Source: Pleurocapsa sp. MO_226.B13
Lineage (GTDB): Bacteria; Cyanobacteriota; Cyanobacteriia; Cyanobacteriales; Xenococcaceae
NCBI GenBank assembly: GCA_030064795.1
Contig: JASJEI010000001.1
Span: forward strand, 27,332-91,331
Direction: 5' to 3'
Length of the DNA stretch: 64,000 nucleotides
Made by a program: the position numbers and the translations under genes. Positions within the stretch are counted from its first letter, which is position 1. Every line of letters begins with the position of its first letter. The notes under the pieces were generated by a model that did not search any database, was not told the origin of the DNA, and saw only the letters and a program-made list of their open reading frames with translations. Of this stretch, positions 27,307 to 36,582 are shown in pieces.

Positions 27307-28206
27307 ATGCCAGCCTCTAAATCTCTAATTATTGATTCGACAAAAGAAGAGGATATGTTGCAGATTTACCCCTGTCCTTCTCTTCTTTCTAGTAGCAATC
27401 TGCATTGGGATCGCATTCACTTGGGATATTACCGTATTCCTCCTCACTCCATTTCTGAAAAAATTTCCAAACAGCATTTGATTCTGATTCATCCTCAGTT
27501 ACCTCTCAAAATAAATGTAGAGCAGAAGTTTGGCAAACGTTGGGAAAAAAATCACATTCAAGATGGCGATATTATTATTATCCCTGCTAATACTCCTCAT
27601 CAAGCTAGTTGGGATCGAGAACATAGCTACATTCGTCTCAGTCTCGAACCAGAAAAATTAGCTCATCTCACACCTTTGATAGATTTAGATCCGATTGAAC
27701 TCGTACCATGTTTTCAAAAAGCCGATCCTCTGATTCTAGGTATTGGACTGGCACTGAAAACTGAAGTCGAATCAAAGGGGATGGGTGGTCATCTTTATAT
27801 CGACTCCCTAACGAATACGCTAGCAGTGCATCTCTTGCGTCATTACGCTAGACAAAAATTTCCGATTACAGAAAATACAGCTGGTTTGCCGAAGTACAAG
27901 TTACAACAGGTTATTGAGTATATCAATGACCAGATCGAGCGCAACTTTACTTTAGCTGAATTGGCTGCGATCGCCAATATGAGTCCTAATTATTTTTCTT
28001 ATTTGTTTAAACTCTCAACAGGTTATGCTCCTCATCAGTATGTAATTCGACTTAGAGTAGAACGTGCGAAGAAGTTATTACTTCAAGAAAAACTTACTAT
28101 TGCCGATATTGCCTATAGTCTCGGTTTTGCCCATCAAAGTCATTTAAATCGCCACTTTAAGCGATTAGTTGGAGTAACTCCCAAGGTTTTTCAAAAACAA
28201 AAATAA
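27307..28206 (+). CDS. AraC family transcriptional regulator
   Basis: The 299-residue protein has an N-terminal cupin-like sensor (residues 20-130, with GDIIIIPANTPHQASWDRE) and a C-terminal AraC DNA-binding domain. The two helix-turn-helix motifs are FTLAELAAIANMSPNYFSYL and LTIADIAYSLGFAHQSHLNR, ending VGVTPKVFQKQK. It should bind DNA in the cytoplasm and respond to an unknown small molecule. It is divergent from the broken paralogue at 26220-27078, with which it shares clear similarity, so the pair probably arose by duplication. Confidence 0.88.
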   Translation: MPASKSLIIDSTKEEDMLQIYPCPSLLSSSNLHWDRIHLGYYRIPPHSISEKISKQHLILIHPQLPLKINVEQKFGKRWEKNHIQDGDIIIIPANTPHQASWDREHSYIRLSLEPEKLAHLTPLIDLDPIELVPCFQKADPLILGIGLALKTEVESKGMGGHLYIDSLTNTLAVHLLRHYARQKFPITENTAGLPKYKLQQVIEYINDQIERNFTLAELAAIANMSPNYFSYLFKLSTGYAPHQYVIRLRVERAKKLLLQEKLTIADIAYSLGFAHQSHLNRHFKRLVGVTPKVFQKQK

Positions 28207-28390
28207 GAACTTGCCAAAAAACGGAAGAACTTGCAAGAAATAAACAAGATTTTTCTTCATACTAATAAACAAAAGCAAAAGATGTGAATTACTGTTTAGT
28301 CAAGCTCTCAAACAACAATTACAGCTTTAAGGAGCGATCGCATCTTCTTTGCTTTTATGCCTAAATCTTTCAAGTGATGAGGTGAGAGCT

Positions 28391-28639
28391 ATGAATTCTA
28401 CTATTATTGCCAATTGGTTGTTTTTAACGGGTAGTGCTGTGTTTACCCTAGACGCTGTTATTACAACGATTGAATCGCTATCGATCCATTCTGTTTTTCA
28501 GATTTCAGCTTGTCTAGCATTCAGCCTTGGGTGTGTTCTTTTATTACAGGATGCATACAGACAGCAAGCCCTAAGTTCAATTCGATCCGATGGCGATCGC
28601 GCAAAACCTATCTTTAGAAGAGTTTGCCGATTATATTAA
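28391..28639 (+). CDS. Small YrhK-like membrane protein, C-terminus doubtful
   Basis: ATG 28391 is preferred over an earlier ATG because GAGG lies 8 bases ahead. Two helices are seen (ANWLFLTGSAVFTLDAVITT and SVFQISACLAFSLGCVLLLQD), as in YrhK-like proteins, which often occur as tiny stress genes next to regulators. After QDAYRQQ the composition changes and the last 20 residues overlap the beginning of the next gene in a different frame. The original C-terminus was probably lost at this junction. Confidence 0.5.
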   Translation: MNSTIIANWLFLTGSAVFTLDAVITTIESLSIHSVFQISACLAFSLGCVLLLQDAYRQQALSSIRSDGDRAKPIFRRVCRLY

Positions 28640-29171
28640 ACTATTGGGTAAATGGGCTGACAAAGAGGAATTAACGGTCATAGCGAGAAATAAATCTACA
28701 GATGAGGTAGTAGGTACGGTTATTGCTGGCGATTTTGCCTCAGATTCTCCTCTCAACCCTGAAGATGGTGATAATCTTAGCAAGAAGTTTGAGCCAATTG
28801 TCAAACTTTTAGAAAGTTTAGAAACTCAATACAAGCAGGGCAAACAAATTCGGACGGGAGAATATTTACACATATATATGCTGGCAGTATCTCCTGACTA
28901 TCAAAGAAAGAAAATTGCCCAAAACATAATCCAGATCTGCCTAAATAAAGGAATTCAGAGCGGTTTCACCCGCGCTTTTACAGAAGCAGCCAATTCTATT
29001 TCTCAGCACATTTTTAAAAAATTGAACTTTAAGCCCCGTCACCAGATTTCTTACAAAGAGTTTACTGACCAAGGCATTCCAGTATTTGCAGACATTGAAG
29101 GACATGAGGGAACAATATTGATGGACAAGTGTTTAGAGAGCGATCGCTCTCTAAATTATTTAGGCTCGTAA
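28590..29171 (+). CDS. GNAT family acetyltransferase, possibly N-terminally truncated
   Basis: The acetyl-CoA-binding segment is LHIYMLAVSPDYQRKKIAQNIIQICL near residues 92-115, followed by AFTEAANSISQHIFKKLNF, as in GNAT enzymes of the arylalkylamine acetyltransferase-like group. Relatives begin some 45 residues earlier with the first strand and helix of the fold. Here the frame starts at ATG 28590 in a HIP1 octamer, inside the upstream gene. It may still be folded, but it lacks the usual first strand. The substrate is unknown. Confidence 0.65.
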   Translation: MAIAQNLSLEEFADYIKLLGKWADKEELTVIARNKSTDEVVGTVIAGDFASDSPLNPEDGDNLSKKFEPIVKLLESLETQYKQGKQIRTGEYLHIYMLAVSPDYQRKKIAQNIIQICLNKGIQSGFTRAFTEAANSISQHIFKKLNFKPRHQISYKEFTDQGIPVFADIEGHEGTILMDKCLESDRSLNYLGS

Positions 29172-29214
29172 TGGTAATTCCTGTTGAGAGTCAAGCAGCA
29201 AAAGAGACTGGGTT

Positions 29215-30591
29215 TCAAGACACCAAAACAAGATCGTGTGCGCCTCGAACCACATCAATTTTAGATCCCGTTCTTGCTAGTCGGGGTTTATTTCCTGGGA
29301 TGACATTCCAGAATTCTACTGCACCTATTTTTGGACTAGGCTCGCGATAATTAAAGATAACTACCGCTAAAGATTTTCCTTCGGCATCAAAAGTAACCTG
29401 TTCTGGTAATAATCCTTCAAAACCGTATTCGTCAATATTAGTTAATTGTCCAGACTGAGGATCGAATTTAACTAGAGATAGAGAACTATAGGACTTACCA
29501 CGCCAAGCAGGAATATAGTCGGGTAAATAAGTACGACGCATATTTACTGTGGCAATGAGTGAATCATCTGGACCGATCGCAAATCCTTCTGGACTAAGCC
29601 CCACCTCTACTCTAGAGGTAATTACAGGAGACTGTCCTGATTCTGGTTCAAATCTAATGGCGATCGCTTCTCCTTTGGGATTGATTAAAAAATTTAATTG
29701 TGGTGAAGAGTTGGTACTCCATTTAAGATCGCAGGTTAATAAAAAACGACCATCAGAGGTAAATCTAGGATGGGTGAGATGATTGCCTACATCTATTGGC
29801 TGACTGTAGGGAGTTACTTGAATGTTGTCGTTAGATGTTGTGACTTGATAAAAACCAACTCGACTGTTTTGGTCTTGAGTCATTGCTAGGTACTTTCCTG
29901 AAGGATGCCAGATAGCCGTTTGGTTGTCCTGGCGCGTACCATTACTTGAGATGGGAAAATAAAAACGCTTGCCTAATTTCCCGTCAGGTTGCAGTTTGGC
30001 AATTAGTAATTCTCGTCCTGGATCTTGTAAATTTATTGCCAGTAACTTCCCATCGGGACTAATACTAATATGCTCTGGATTGCGCCCCACTGCTACAGAT
30101 TCAATAATTTGCGGTAGTTTAGGATTGGCAAGATCGACTACAGTCAGATACTTACCTTCAGGCATATCATCAATAGTCTCTAGTTCTTGAATACCATCTT
30201 CAGGACGCGATCGCACTTCCACAATATAAGCTCGTTTACCATCGGGGGAAGTGGCAATAATTTGCGGCCAAGACATGACCGAATTAGATACTCGAATAGA
30301 GGAGACAGTCGGATTATTCGAGTCAAGAGGCAAATCTATTACTGTGAGGGCATCTTCAACTCCAGCCACCCGATCTAGCTTGGCATCTGCATAGGCGGTG
30401 GCTACCATGTCTGCATCGGAAGCAATTAATAATTTATCGCCACTAAATGTAACTGGTTGTGTCGATTGGGGAATGGTTGCGATCGCCACTGGTTCGATTA
30501 ACTGTAAGAGTCCGTAGGTTGTAATTGTCAAAATCAAGCCGATTAGAGCTAATAAAACATTTTTCAGCCATTTAATTTTAATTAACTTCAT
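29215..30591 (-). CDS. Membrane-anchored beta-propeller protein (YncE/lactonase-like)
   Basis: A single N-terminal helix (WLKNVLLALIGLILTITTYGLLQLI) is followed by about 420 residues of propeller-type repeats, each with an SPDGK or similar turn: IIATSPDGKRAYIVE, HISISPDGKLLAINL, IWHPSGKYLAMTQ and FTSDGRFLLTCD. Such repeats are typical of seven-bladed propellers of the YncE, lactonase or cytochrome d1 type. No haem or catalytic motif is evident. It would be anchored in the plasma membrane and face the periplasm. It is divergent from a LysR regulator gene with two candidate operators between them, so it is likely regulated by that protein. Confidence 0.7.
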   Translation of the reverse strand: MKLIKIKWLKNVLLALIGLILTITTYGLLQLIEPVAIATIPQSTQPVTFSGDKLLIASDADMVATAYADAKLDRVAGVEDALTVIDLPLDSNNPTVSSIRVSNSVMSWPQIIATSPDGKRAYIVEVRSRPEDGIQELETIDDMPEGKYLTVVDLANPKLPQIIESVAVGRNPEHISISPDGKLLAINLQDPGRELLIAKLQPDGKLGKRFYFPISSNGTRQDNQTAIWHPSGKYLAMTQDQNSRVGFYQVTTSNDNIQVTPYSQPIDVGNHLTHPRFTSDGRFLLTCDLKWSTNSSPQLNFLINPKGEAIAIRFEPESGQSPVITSRVEVGLSPEGFAIGPDDSLIATVNMRRTYLPDYIPAWRGKSYSSLSLVKFDPQSGQLTNIDEYGFEGLLPEQVTFDAEGKSLAVVIFNYREPSPKIGAVEFWNVIPGNKPRLARTGSKIDVVRGAHDLVLVS

Positions 30592-30630
30592 CTTATTCTG
30601 TCTCTTTCAATAATTCATTTTTAAATATCT

Positions 30631-30649
30631 TTCTATTCTGAGAGTAGAA
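30631..30649. promoter_or_regulatory. Candidate LysR-type operator 1
   Basis: TTCTA and TAGAA are inverted around nine bases and contain the T-N11-A pattern that LysR-type regulators bind. It lies between the divergent propeller and lysR genes, close to the propeller gene start. Confidence 0.45.
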
Positions 30650-30690
30650 CAAGCAAAACCCGATTGTCCAAGTCATTTTTGATGCTAAAC

Positions 30691-30709
30691 TAATAACCAA
30701 AAGTTATTA
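30691..30709. promoter_or_regulatory. Candidate LysR-type operator 2
   Basis: TAATAAC and GTTATTA form a perfect 7-bp inverted repeat around CAAAA and contain T-N11-A. It ends one base before the lysR start codon, which suits autorepression. Confidence 0.5.
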
Positions 30710-30710
30710 A

Positions 30711-31592
30711 ATGGAATTTCGACAACTACGATATTTTGTTACTGTTGCCCAAGAGTTACACTTTGGCAAAGCAGCAGAACGTTTACAGATTACTCAACCC
30801 GCCCTCAGCAAACAGATTCGTGTTTTAGAAACAGAATTAGGAATTGAGTTATTTATCCGCACCAAACGTACAGTAAAGTTAACCAAAGCAGGTGAGGTTT
30901 TTTTAGCACAAGCACAACAGCTTTTACAGCAAGCATCCGAAGCGATTCAACTAGCAAGACGTACCGCTTTAGGAGAAATAGGGCAATTAACTATTGGATT
31001 TACAGCCACAGCTTCCTATACGTTATTACCAGAATTGATTAGGCGTTTTCGAGTCCGCTATCCTCAAGTCGGGATAGAAATGTTAGAACTTTGTACCGAA
31101 GCACAAGTTGCTGCAATAAATTCAGGTGAAATAGATTTAGGGTTTTTACATCCTCCAATTGATTCGCGTGGGTTAGAAGTTTATCCTATTTTGGCAGAAG
31201 AATTTGTTGCCGTATTACCAAAGCAACATCCCCCGATCGCTAAACAGTCATTATCTTTAATAGATTTAGCCGAAGAGTTTTTTATTCTACATCCTCGTTC
31301 GCAAGGGCCATTTCTTTACGACAGATTTCTTCAATTGTGTCGTCAGGCTGGATTTAAACCTCAGATAGCTAAAGAGGTAGACAGTCATCAAAGTCGAATC
31401 TGTTTGGTAGCAGCAGGAATGGGAATTACATTTATTCCCGCAGGGTTACAGACATCGATCGCTGGAGATTTGGTTTGTAAACCGCTGCAAGATTTACCAA
31501 TTAAACTAGAATTTGCAGCAGCTTGGCGTTCTCTTGTTACCATGCCAGTGTTGTCAGAGTTTGTCGCAATGCTGGTTGAATTAACTGAATAA
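30711..31592 (+). CDS. LysR family transcriptional regulator
   Basis: The 293-residue protein begins MEFRQLRYFVTVAQELHFGKAAERL, the winged helix-turn-helix of the family, continuing ITQPALSKQIRVLETELG, then a linker helix and a periplasmic-binding-like effector domain (LTIGFTATASYTLLPELIRRF). The effector is not known; the closest general type is the CatR/BenM/CbbR cluster. It would act as a tetramer on the divergent promoter region at 30592-30710, where two T-N11-A palindromes occur. The gene downstream on the same strand, a D-lactate dehydrogenase, has its own -10-like box. Confidence 0.9.
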   Translation: MEFRQLRYFVTVAQELHFGKAAERLQITQPALSKQIRVLETELGIELFIRTKRTVKLTKAGEVFLAQAQQLLQQASEAIQLARRTALGEIGQLTIGFTATASYTLLPELIRRFRVRYPQVGIEMLELCTEAQVAAINSGEIDLGFLHPPIDSRGLEVYPILAEEFVAVLPKQHPPIAKQSLSLIDLAEEFFILHPRSQGPFLYDRFLQLCRQAGFKPQIAKEVDSHQSRICLVAAGMGITFIPAGLQTSIAGDLVCKPLQDLPIKLEFAAAWRSLVTMPVLSEFVAMLVELTE

Positions 31593-31696
31593 TTTTATCG
31601 AAGCGATCGCAACAACTCAACTCTCAAACTAAGAACACTCAAACTATTACTTGGTGATTGTATAGAGCTTAACCTAATAGTACTGGTGCATTTCTG

Positions 31697-31702
31697 TATA
31701 AT
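31697..31702 (+). promoter_or_regulatory. Candidate -10 box of the D-lactate dehydrogenase gene
   Basis: TATAAT lies 30 bases before ATG 31733. No consensus -35 box is seen at the matching distance. Confidence 0.4.
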
Positions 31703-31732
31703 AAAAACCTATTAATCAGACGCTTGACATAA

Positions 31733-32734
31733 ATGAAAGTTGCAGTATTCAGTTCTAAACCATACGACAAACTGTTTCTAGAAAAAACTAATCAGCAATA
31801 CAATCATGAATTAACTTTTTTTAGTCCCAACTTGGATGGGGAGACAGTAAGTTTAGCGGATGGTTTTGAAGTAGTTTGTGTATTTGTCAACGATCGCCTT
31901 GAGCACGAAATTATCAAAGCACTACATCAGCAAGGTGTTAAATTAATTGCTCTACGATGTGCGGGATACAATAATGTCGATCTTAAAGCTACAGACGAGT
32001 TAGGCATTACAGTAGTCAGAGTCCCCGCTTATTCTCCTTATGCAGTTGCCGAACACGCGATCGCTCTAATCTTAACTCTCAATCGTAAAATTCATCGCGC
32101 CTACAATCGTGTCCGCGAGGGAAACTTTGCTTTAAACGGACTTTTAGGTTTCGATCTTCACGAGCGTACTGTAGGTATTATTGGCACGGGGAAAATTGGT
32201 CGTATTACAGGTCAAATACTCCATGGTTTTGGCTGTCAAATCTTAGCCTACGATCTTTATCCCAATCGAGATTTTGCCGAGCGATATGGCGAATATGTAT
32301 CTTTAGAGAAATTATTATCGAGTTCGGATATTATTAGCTTGCATTGCCCCCTGACTCCCGAAACTCATCATTTAATCGATGGTCAAGCAGTGTCAATGAT
32401 GAAAACGGGAGTGATGTTAGTCAATACTAGTCGAGGGGCTTTAATAGATACTAGAGCAGTAATCAAAGGGCTAAAATCAAAGCGCATTGGTCATTTGGCT
32501 TTGGATGTTTACGAGAAAGAAAGCAGTATGTTTTTTGAAGATATGTCAGGTGAAATTATTCAAGATGATATTTTTGAAAGATTACTTACTTTCCCCAACG
32601 TAATTATTACAGGACATCAAGCCTTTTTTACTGAGGAGGCTCTCCAGAATATCGCGGAAACAACCCTGAATAATATTACTGAGTTTGAACGGGATCGATC
32701 TTGTCCTAATCAAGTAAAGATAGATGCCGATTAA
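31733..32734 (+). CDS. ldhA: D-lactate dehydrogenase (2-hydroxyacid dehydrogenase family)
   Basis: It reduces pyruvate to D-lactate with NADH, a fermentative outlet in the dark, in the cytoplasm. The 333 residues follow the D-hydroxyacid dehydrogenase plan: substrate-domain strand LIALRCAGYNNVDL, NAD-binding GIIGTGKIGR near residue 150, then the catalytic set Arg in VNTSRGALI, Glu in ALDVYEKES, and His in ITGHQAFFTEEAL. AFF after the His is typical of LdhA rather than SerA or PdxB. Some cyanobacterial members also act on oxaloacetate. It stands alone after the lysR gene. Confidence 0.88.
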   Translation: MKVAVFSSKPYDKLFLEKTNQQYNHELTFFSPNLDGETVSLADGFEVVCVFVNDRLEHEIIKALHQQGVKLIALRCAGYNNVDLKATDELGITVVRVPAYSPYAVAEHAIALILTLNRKIHRAYNRVREGNFALNGLLGFDLHERTVGIIGTGKIGRITGQILHGFGCQILAYDLYPNRDFAERYGEYVSLEKLLSSSDIISLHCPLTPETHHLIDGQAVSMMKTGVMLVNTSRGALIDTRAVIKGLKSKRIGHLALDVYEKESSMFFEDMSGEIIQDDIFERLLTFPNVIITGHQAFFTEEALQNIAETTLNNITEFERDRSCPNQVKIDAD

Positions 32735-32898
32735 TTCAACCGATATTCCGCAGAAATTAGAGAGAGACAGAATGATTATTAAAGATTCGTGAGAAATTTT
32801 CTAACTATTAGTTATTAGCTGTCAGTTGTCCATTATTAGTGGATAGCTGTTTTTTCTGCGATCGCCGATGAAAATCTGTCAAAATCCGATTCACGCCA

Positions 32899-34164
32899 TT
32901 ATCGATAGTTGCGATCGCTCTTGCCATGAAATCTGTAAGAACGATAAATGTTTATCAAATCATCATTTATCTGCTCTAAATTATAATGTTTCAAGACAAA
33001 TTCTCGACCCGCTTTGCCCATTGGCGACCAGAATTCGGGGTGTTCGATTAAATAACTCAATCGTTCCGCTAAGGCTGCTGCATCTTTTTCGGGAACCAAA
33101 AAACCAGATTTGCCATCCTCGACCAGTTCTGGTATTCCACCATGATAGGTGCTAACTACGGGTAAACCAATTGCCATTGCCTCTTTTAAAACATTAATCG
33201 GTGCATCCTGGTTGCCATCGGCTGCGGTAACACTAGGAGCGACAAAAATCTGAGTATTGCTTAAAATCTCGACGATTTCTGTTTCATTACGCCAGCCCAT
33301 TAATTCTACATTCTCAACCAAGTTAAGTTCTCGAATCAAATCGGTAAAATGCTGGCGCAAATGACCTTCACCGATGATTTTGTAGCGCAAACGGGGATAA
33401 GAGGGAACTAACCTGGCTACAGCCCGAATTACGTACTCGATACCTTTTTTTTCGACCAGTCTGCCTGTAGTAGCAATTTGAATCCAGCCATCTTCGGGTA
33501 AAGAACGGGGTTGATAGGTAAAGCGATCGCAATCTAAGCCCGAACGATTGACTTTTATCTTATCTGGAGGACAACCAATCGAGATAGCTTTGTTACGAAA
33601 AAAATCACAATTGGTCAGAAAAAAGTCCCCATAACGAAATAGCTGTTTGTAGACGTTCTTACCTTTCTGTTGCACGAAGCTACTAATGTCATGTCCCCGA
33701 AAGGTAGTAATTAACTTAGCTTTCGGGGCATTAACTTGGCGAAATGCCATCCCACGATAACTCTGCGTCCCGAATTGGCAGTGAATAATGTCGTAGTCTC
33801 GCTCTAAATTAGGAATAATTGTGTGCAATAACCATAAAGAAACAGTCAAATCAGTTAGGGGAAAAGGATAAAGCGATCGCCATAACTGACTGGGACATAA
33901 TTTAAGATATTTGGGAATGACTTCAATCCCTTTAATTAACCTCACCAGCAGGTTCTCTGGCAGTTCTGGTAGGTAATAGGTTCGTTCCAAAAGATGATAT
34001 TTTTCAACTATGGGATGAACCTTATTGCTATCGCCACGACATTCGGCATAGATATCTACTTCGCAACCGCGATCGATTAGTCCAGCAATTTGATTTAAAA
34101 TAAATGTTTCCGAGAGGAGCGGAAATTCATAGACCATAAAGGCAATTTTTAGGCGATCGCTCAT
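32899..34164 (-). CDS. Glycosyltransferase family 4 protein
   Basis: The 421-residue protein has the GT-B fold of retaining glycosyltransferases. The N-terminal half starts FMVYEFPLLSETFILNQI, typical of exopolysaccharide GT4 enzymes. The C-terminal half has ATTGRLVEKKGIEYVIRA and the E-x7-E type donor site, visible as APINVLKEAMAIGLPVVS. It would transfer a sugar from an NDP-sugar to a lipid or saccharide acceptor at the cytoplasmic membrane face. Its start overlaps the end of the GT2 gene by 4 bases, so the pair is one operon. Donor and acceptor are unknown. Confidence 0.88.
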   Translation of the reverse strand: MSDRLKIAFMVYEFPLLSETFILNQIAGLIDRGCEVDIYAECRGDSNKVHPIVEKYHLLERTYYLPELPENLLVRLIKGIEVIPKYLKLCPSQLWRSLYPFPLTDLTVSLWLLHTIIPNLERDYDIIHCQFGTQSYRGMAFRQVNAPKAKLITTFRGHDISSFVQQKGKNVYKQLFRYGDFFLTNCDFFRNKAISIGCPPDKIKVNRSGLDCDRFTYQPRSLPEDGWIQIATTGRLVEKKGIEYVIRAVARLVPSYPRLRYKIIGEGHLRQHFTDLIRELNLVENVELMGWRNETEIVEILSNTQIFVAPSVTAADGNQDAPINVLKEAMAIGLPVVSTYHGGIPELVEDGKSGFLVPEKDAAALAERLSYLIEHPEFWSPMGKAGREFVLKHYNLEQINDDLINIYRSYRFHGKSDRNYR

Positions 34165-35081
34165 TGTCTGGCAGAAACTCCCCCTAGTTTTAGTCTTAAT
34201 AACTCTAATACGGTAATATAACGTACTAAAGTCATAGTTAAAATGACTTTAAGCTTATCAGATCTAGTTTTTAATTTGGGATCGTCATAATTATTAATGG
34301 CAAAAAAAACTGGTGGCATCAAATTAAAGGCGATCGCTTTAGTTAATAGCCAATTTGAGACCAGCCAATTGTGTTCTGGTTGGTTTCGGCGATCGTAATC
34401 TCCACCAGCGTAACGAATTACTTTTTTCCGTAGTTGTTGAAAAGAATAAAGTGCGGGATGCTTGACTAAAACATCTTTAGCATATATCTGCCGATATCCT
34501 TGAGCATAAACTCTATTTCCCCATTCAATATCGCCATTAGATTTAAGCCGAGAATTAAAAACTCCTACTCGCTCGATGACCTGTTTCCAGGTAAAAAGAT
34601 TTGCCGTTACGCTGTAGTGATGCTTTTCAATGCAATCTTGTTGGCGAAAAGCCAGTATACTTTCGTAAAGCTCTACCGTTGAAGGTCGATCCCGATCGCG
34701 CCAGAAAATCTCAATCTCTCCTCCAACGAAACCACAGTTGGGGACTCGCTGTAGATGAGCAACTCCCTTGGCAATCCAGTCTGGTGCGGGAATACAGTCA
34801 GCATCGGTAAAGGCGATCGCTTCTCCTTTGGCTACAGTTAGACCTTTATTTCTGGCTACATAAGAGCCTGGTATCTCTTCATATAGAGCAATTGCACCTT
34901 CCGAGTGAACGATGTCTTTAATCTTTTCCGTCGCTTCCGAGCCATTATCTATTACTATTACTTCGTAGCGATCTTGGGCATAGGTCTGTTGCTTTAAAGC
35001 CTGTAAGCACAAACGCAGACGTTTCCCATCATTGTAGACGGGAATAATTACTGAAACCAAAGGCAGTAAGCACTCGGACAT
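34161..35081 (-). CDS. Glycosyltransferase family 2 protein
   Basis: The GT-A fold is seen in VSVIIPVYNDGKRLRLCLQ and VIVIDNGS, then the metal-binding acidic motif in AIAFTDADCIPAPDW near residue 95 and a WxxR/ED-like segment SNGDIEWGNRVYAQGY. One hydrophobic segment near the C-terminus suggests weak membrane contact. With the overlapping GT4 gene downstream it probably builds a surface glycan or glycolipid. Length (306 residues) is normal for bacterial GT2 enzymes. Confidence 0.88.
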   Translation of the reverse strand: MSECLLPLVSVIIPVYNDGKRLRLCLQALKQQTYAQDRYEVIVIDNGSEATEKIKDIVHSEGAIALYEEIPGSYVARNKGLTVAKGEAIAFTDADCIPAPDWIAKGVAHLQRVPNCGFVGGEIEIFWRDRDRPSTVELYESILAFRQQDCIEKHHYSVTANLFTWKQVIERVGVFNSRLKSNGDIEWGNRVYAQGYRQIYAKDVLVKHPALYSFQQLRKKVIRYAGGDYDRRNQPEHNWLVSNWLLTKAIAFNLMPPVFFAINNYDDPKLKTRSDKLKVILTMTLVRYITVLELLRLKLGGVSARQ

Positions 35082-35186
35082 CGGTTATTAGCGGTCGATA
35101 AAATTAATTAGTTGCCACCTAGAATATATATTATGATAGTAACCCAGAAAATCTAACAGAGTGCGATCGCCCTAGCAGCACCCAAA

Positions 35187-36470
35187 TTAGCCAACCACTG
35201 AGATCCCATTGACAATCAAAGAAGGGGTAAAACAAGAACCATTCCAGAGCGAATCGTTACCTAAGCTAATTACCTGTTTTAGTATTTGATAGACATTCCC
35301 GGCGATCGCCGTATCTTTGACCCGACCGATTATTGCTCCGTTTTCGACTCGATAACCAAGCTCGACATTAACTGAAAAGTCACCACTGATATCCGCACCA
35401 CCGCCCAAGATTCGATCGACGATAATTCCCTTGTCTAATTGTCTAACTAATTGAGAAAAATCAGCATTACCAGGAGCGACTATCAAATTCACTAAAGAAG
35501 GACTGGGATAACTATCCAGACTTGGACGAAAACCATTTCCAGTAGGTTCGAGATTTAATTCTCTAGCAACAGTGCGATCGCAATAGAATTGATTTAGTAC
35601 CCCTCCCTCGATTAGATTTAACTCTTGGGTTGGCATTCCCTCGTCATCAAAAGGACAATCATAGGGCGATCGATCTGGTTGTTGTGTCAAACTAATTTTT
35701 TCTGAGACAACTAGTTGTTGTTGTTGACTACTCCAAGGAGAAGACTTTTCTTTAACTCTTTTGCCATTTAATGCCGATGATACGGTGGCCCAGAGTAAAG
35801 TTGCAGCGTTTGTAGTCAACAATACAGGCACTCTACCTTGAGGTGGGGTTACATTTTGTTTTGCCCAGTTTAAACGTTGAATAATTTGCTCGACTATAAA
35901 ATCTAGATCGAGCTTATCCTTGCTATACTCGCCTTCATAGATGTCTAAAAAATCTTCTCCCCGCACTAACTCTGCACCGATGTAATAACTTAATGCCGAC
36001 TCGCTATACTGGCAATACAATCCTTGAGAATTAATTATCGTAGTTGTTTCCCGTTCCGATTCTAACTCTGCCGAGCAAATCAATTCGGGGTATTCTTGTC
36101 TTAGTTGAGCGATCGCTCGTTTACCTAGTTCTACCAATTCAGGTACGCTAGCCTTTGCCCCCCCTAGATCGTGGATTGACTTACGTGGTGGTGCTAATTC
36201 AATAGTTTCGAGATCATTAAGTTTTGCCAAGGCGATCGCTTTTTCCACTAACAATTTGGCATCGATTTTGCCATATGCTACCGCCAAACCTGGGCGATTA
36301 TCTTGCCACAATCTCAAAGCCGTACCGACTGATTGAGAACTTTCTAGCTGTTTGAGACGGTTTCCTTCAAAAAATACTGGCTGAGACTGAGACGTAACCT
36401 GGTAAACTTCTGCATGACTTGCACCCTGGTTTGATGCTAGCTGGAGCAATGATTCTAATTCTTGATTCAT
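35187..36470 (-). CDS. TldD/PmbA family metalloprotease-like protein
   Basis: The 427 residues match the PmbA side of the TldD/PmbA family: N-terminal ASHAEVYQ and GNRLKQLESSQSVGTALRLW, central VPVLLTTNAATLLWATVSSAL, and DDEGMPTQELNLIEGGVLNQF, then ILGGGADISGDFSVNVELGY. PmbA lacks the HExxxH zinc site, which is carried by TldD, and none is seen here; a TldD partner is not in the window. In other bacteria the pair processes modified peptides such as microcins. In cyanobacteria both are near-universal, with unclear substrates. The gene stands alone, upstream of the GT pair by about 100 bases. Confidence 0.85.
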   Translation of the reverse strand: MNQELESLLQLASNQGASHAEVYQVTSQSQPVFFEGNRLKQLESSQSVGTALRLWQDNRPGLAVAYGKIDAKLLVEKAIALAKLNDLETIELAPPRKSIHDLGGAKASVPELVELGKRAIAQLRQEYPELICSAELESERETTTIINSQGLYCQYSESALSYYIGAELVRGEDFLDIYEGEYSKDKLDLDFIVEQIIQRLNWAKQNVTPPQGRVPVLLTTNAATLLWATVSSALNGKRVKEKSSPWSSQQQQLVVSEKISLTQQPDRSPYDCPFDDEGMPTQELNLIEGGVLNQFYCDRTVARELNLEPTGNGFRPSLDSYPSPSLVNLIVAPGNADFSQLVRQLDKGIIVDRILGGGADISGDFSVNVELGYRVENGAIIGRVKDTAIAGNVYQILKQVISLGNDSLWNGSCFTPSLIVNGISVVG

Positions 36471-36582
36471 CTGTAGTAAAAAAACCTACCTTTGTGAGTC
36501 CTGCACCTCTGCCTTTTCTATTTTCCAATGTTCGTGACTCGAACTGACGTTAAGATATACGAAGCCAATACAGGTGAAGGGT

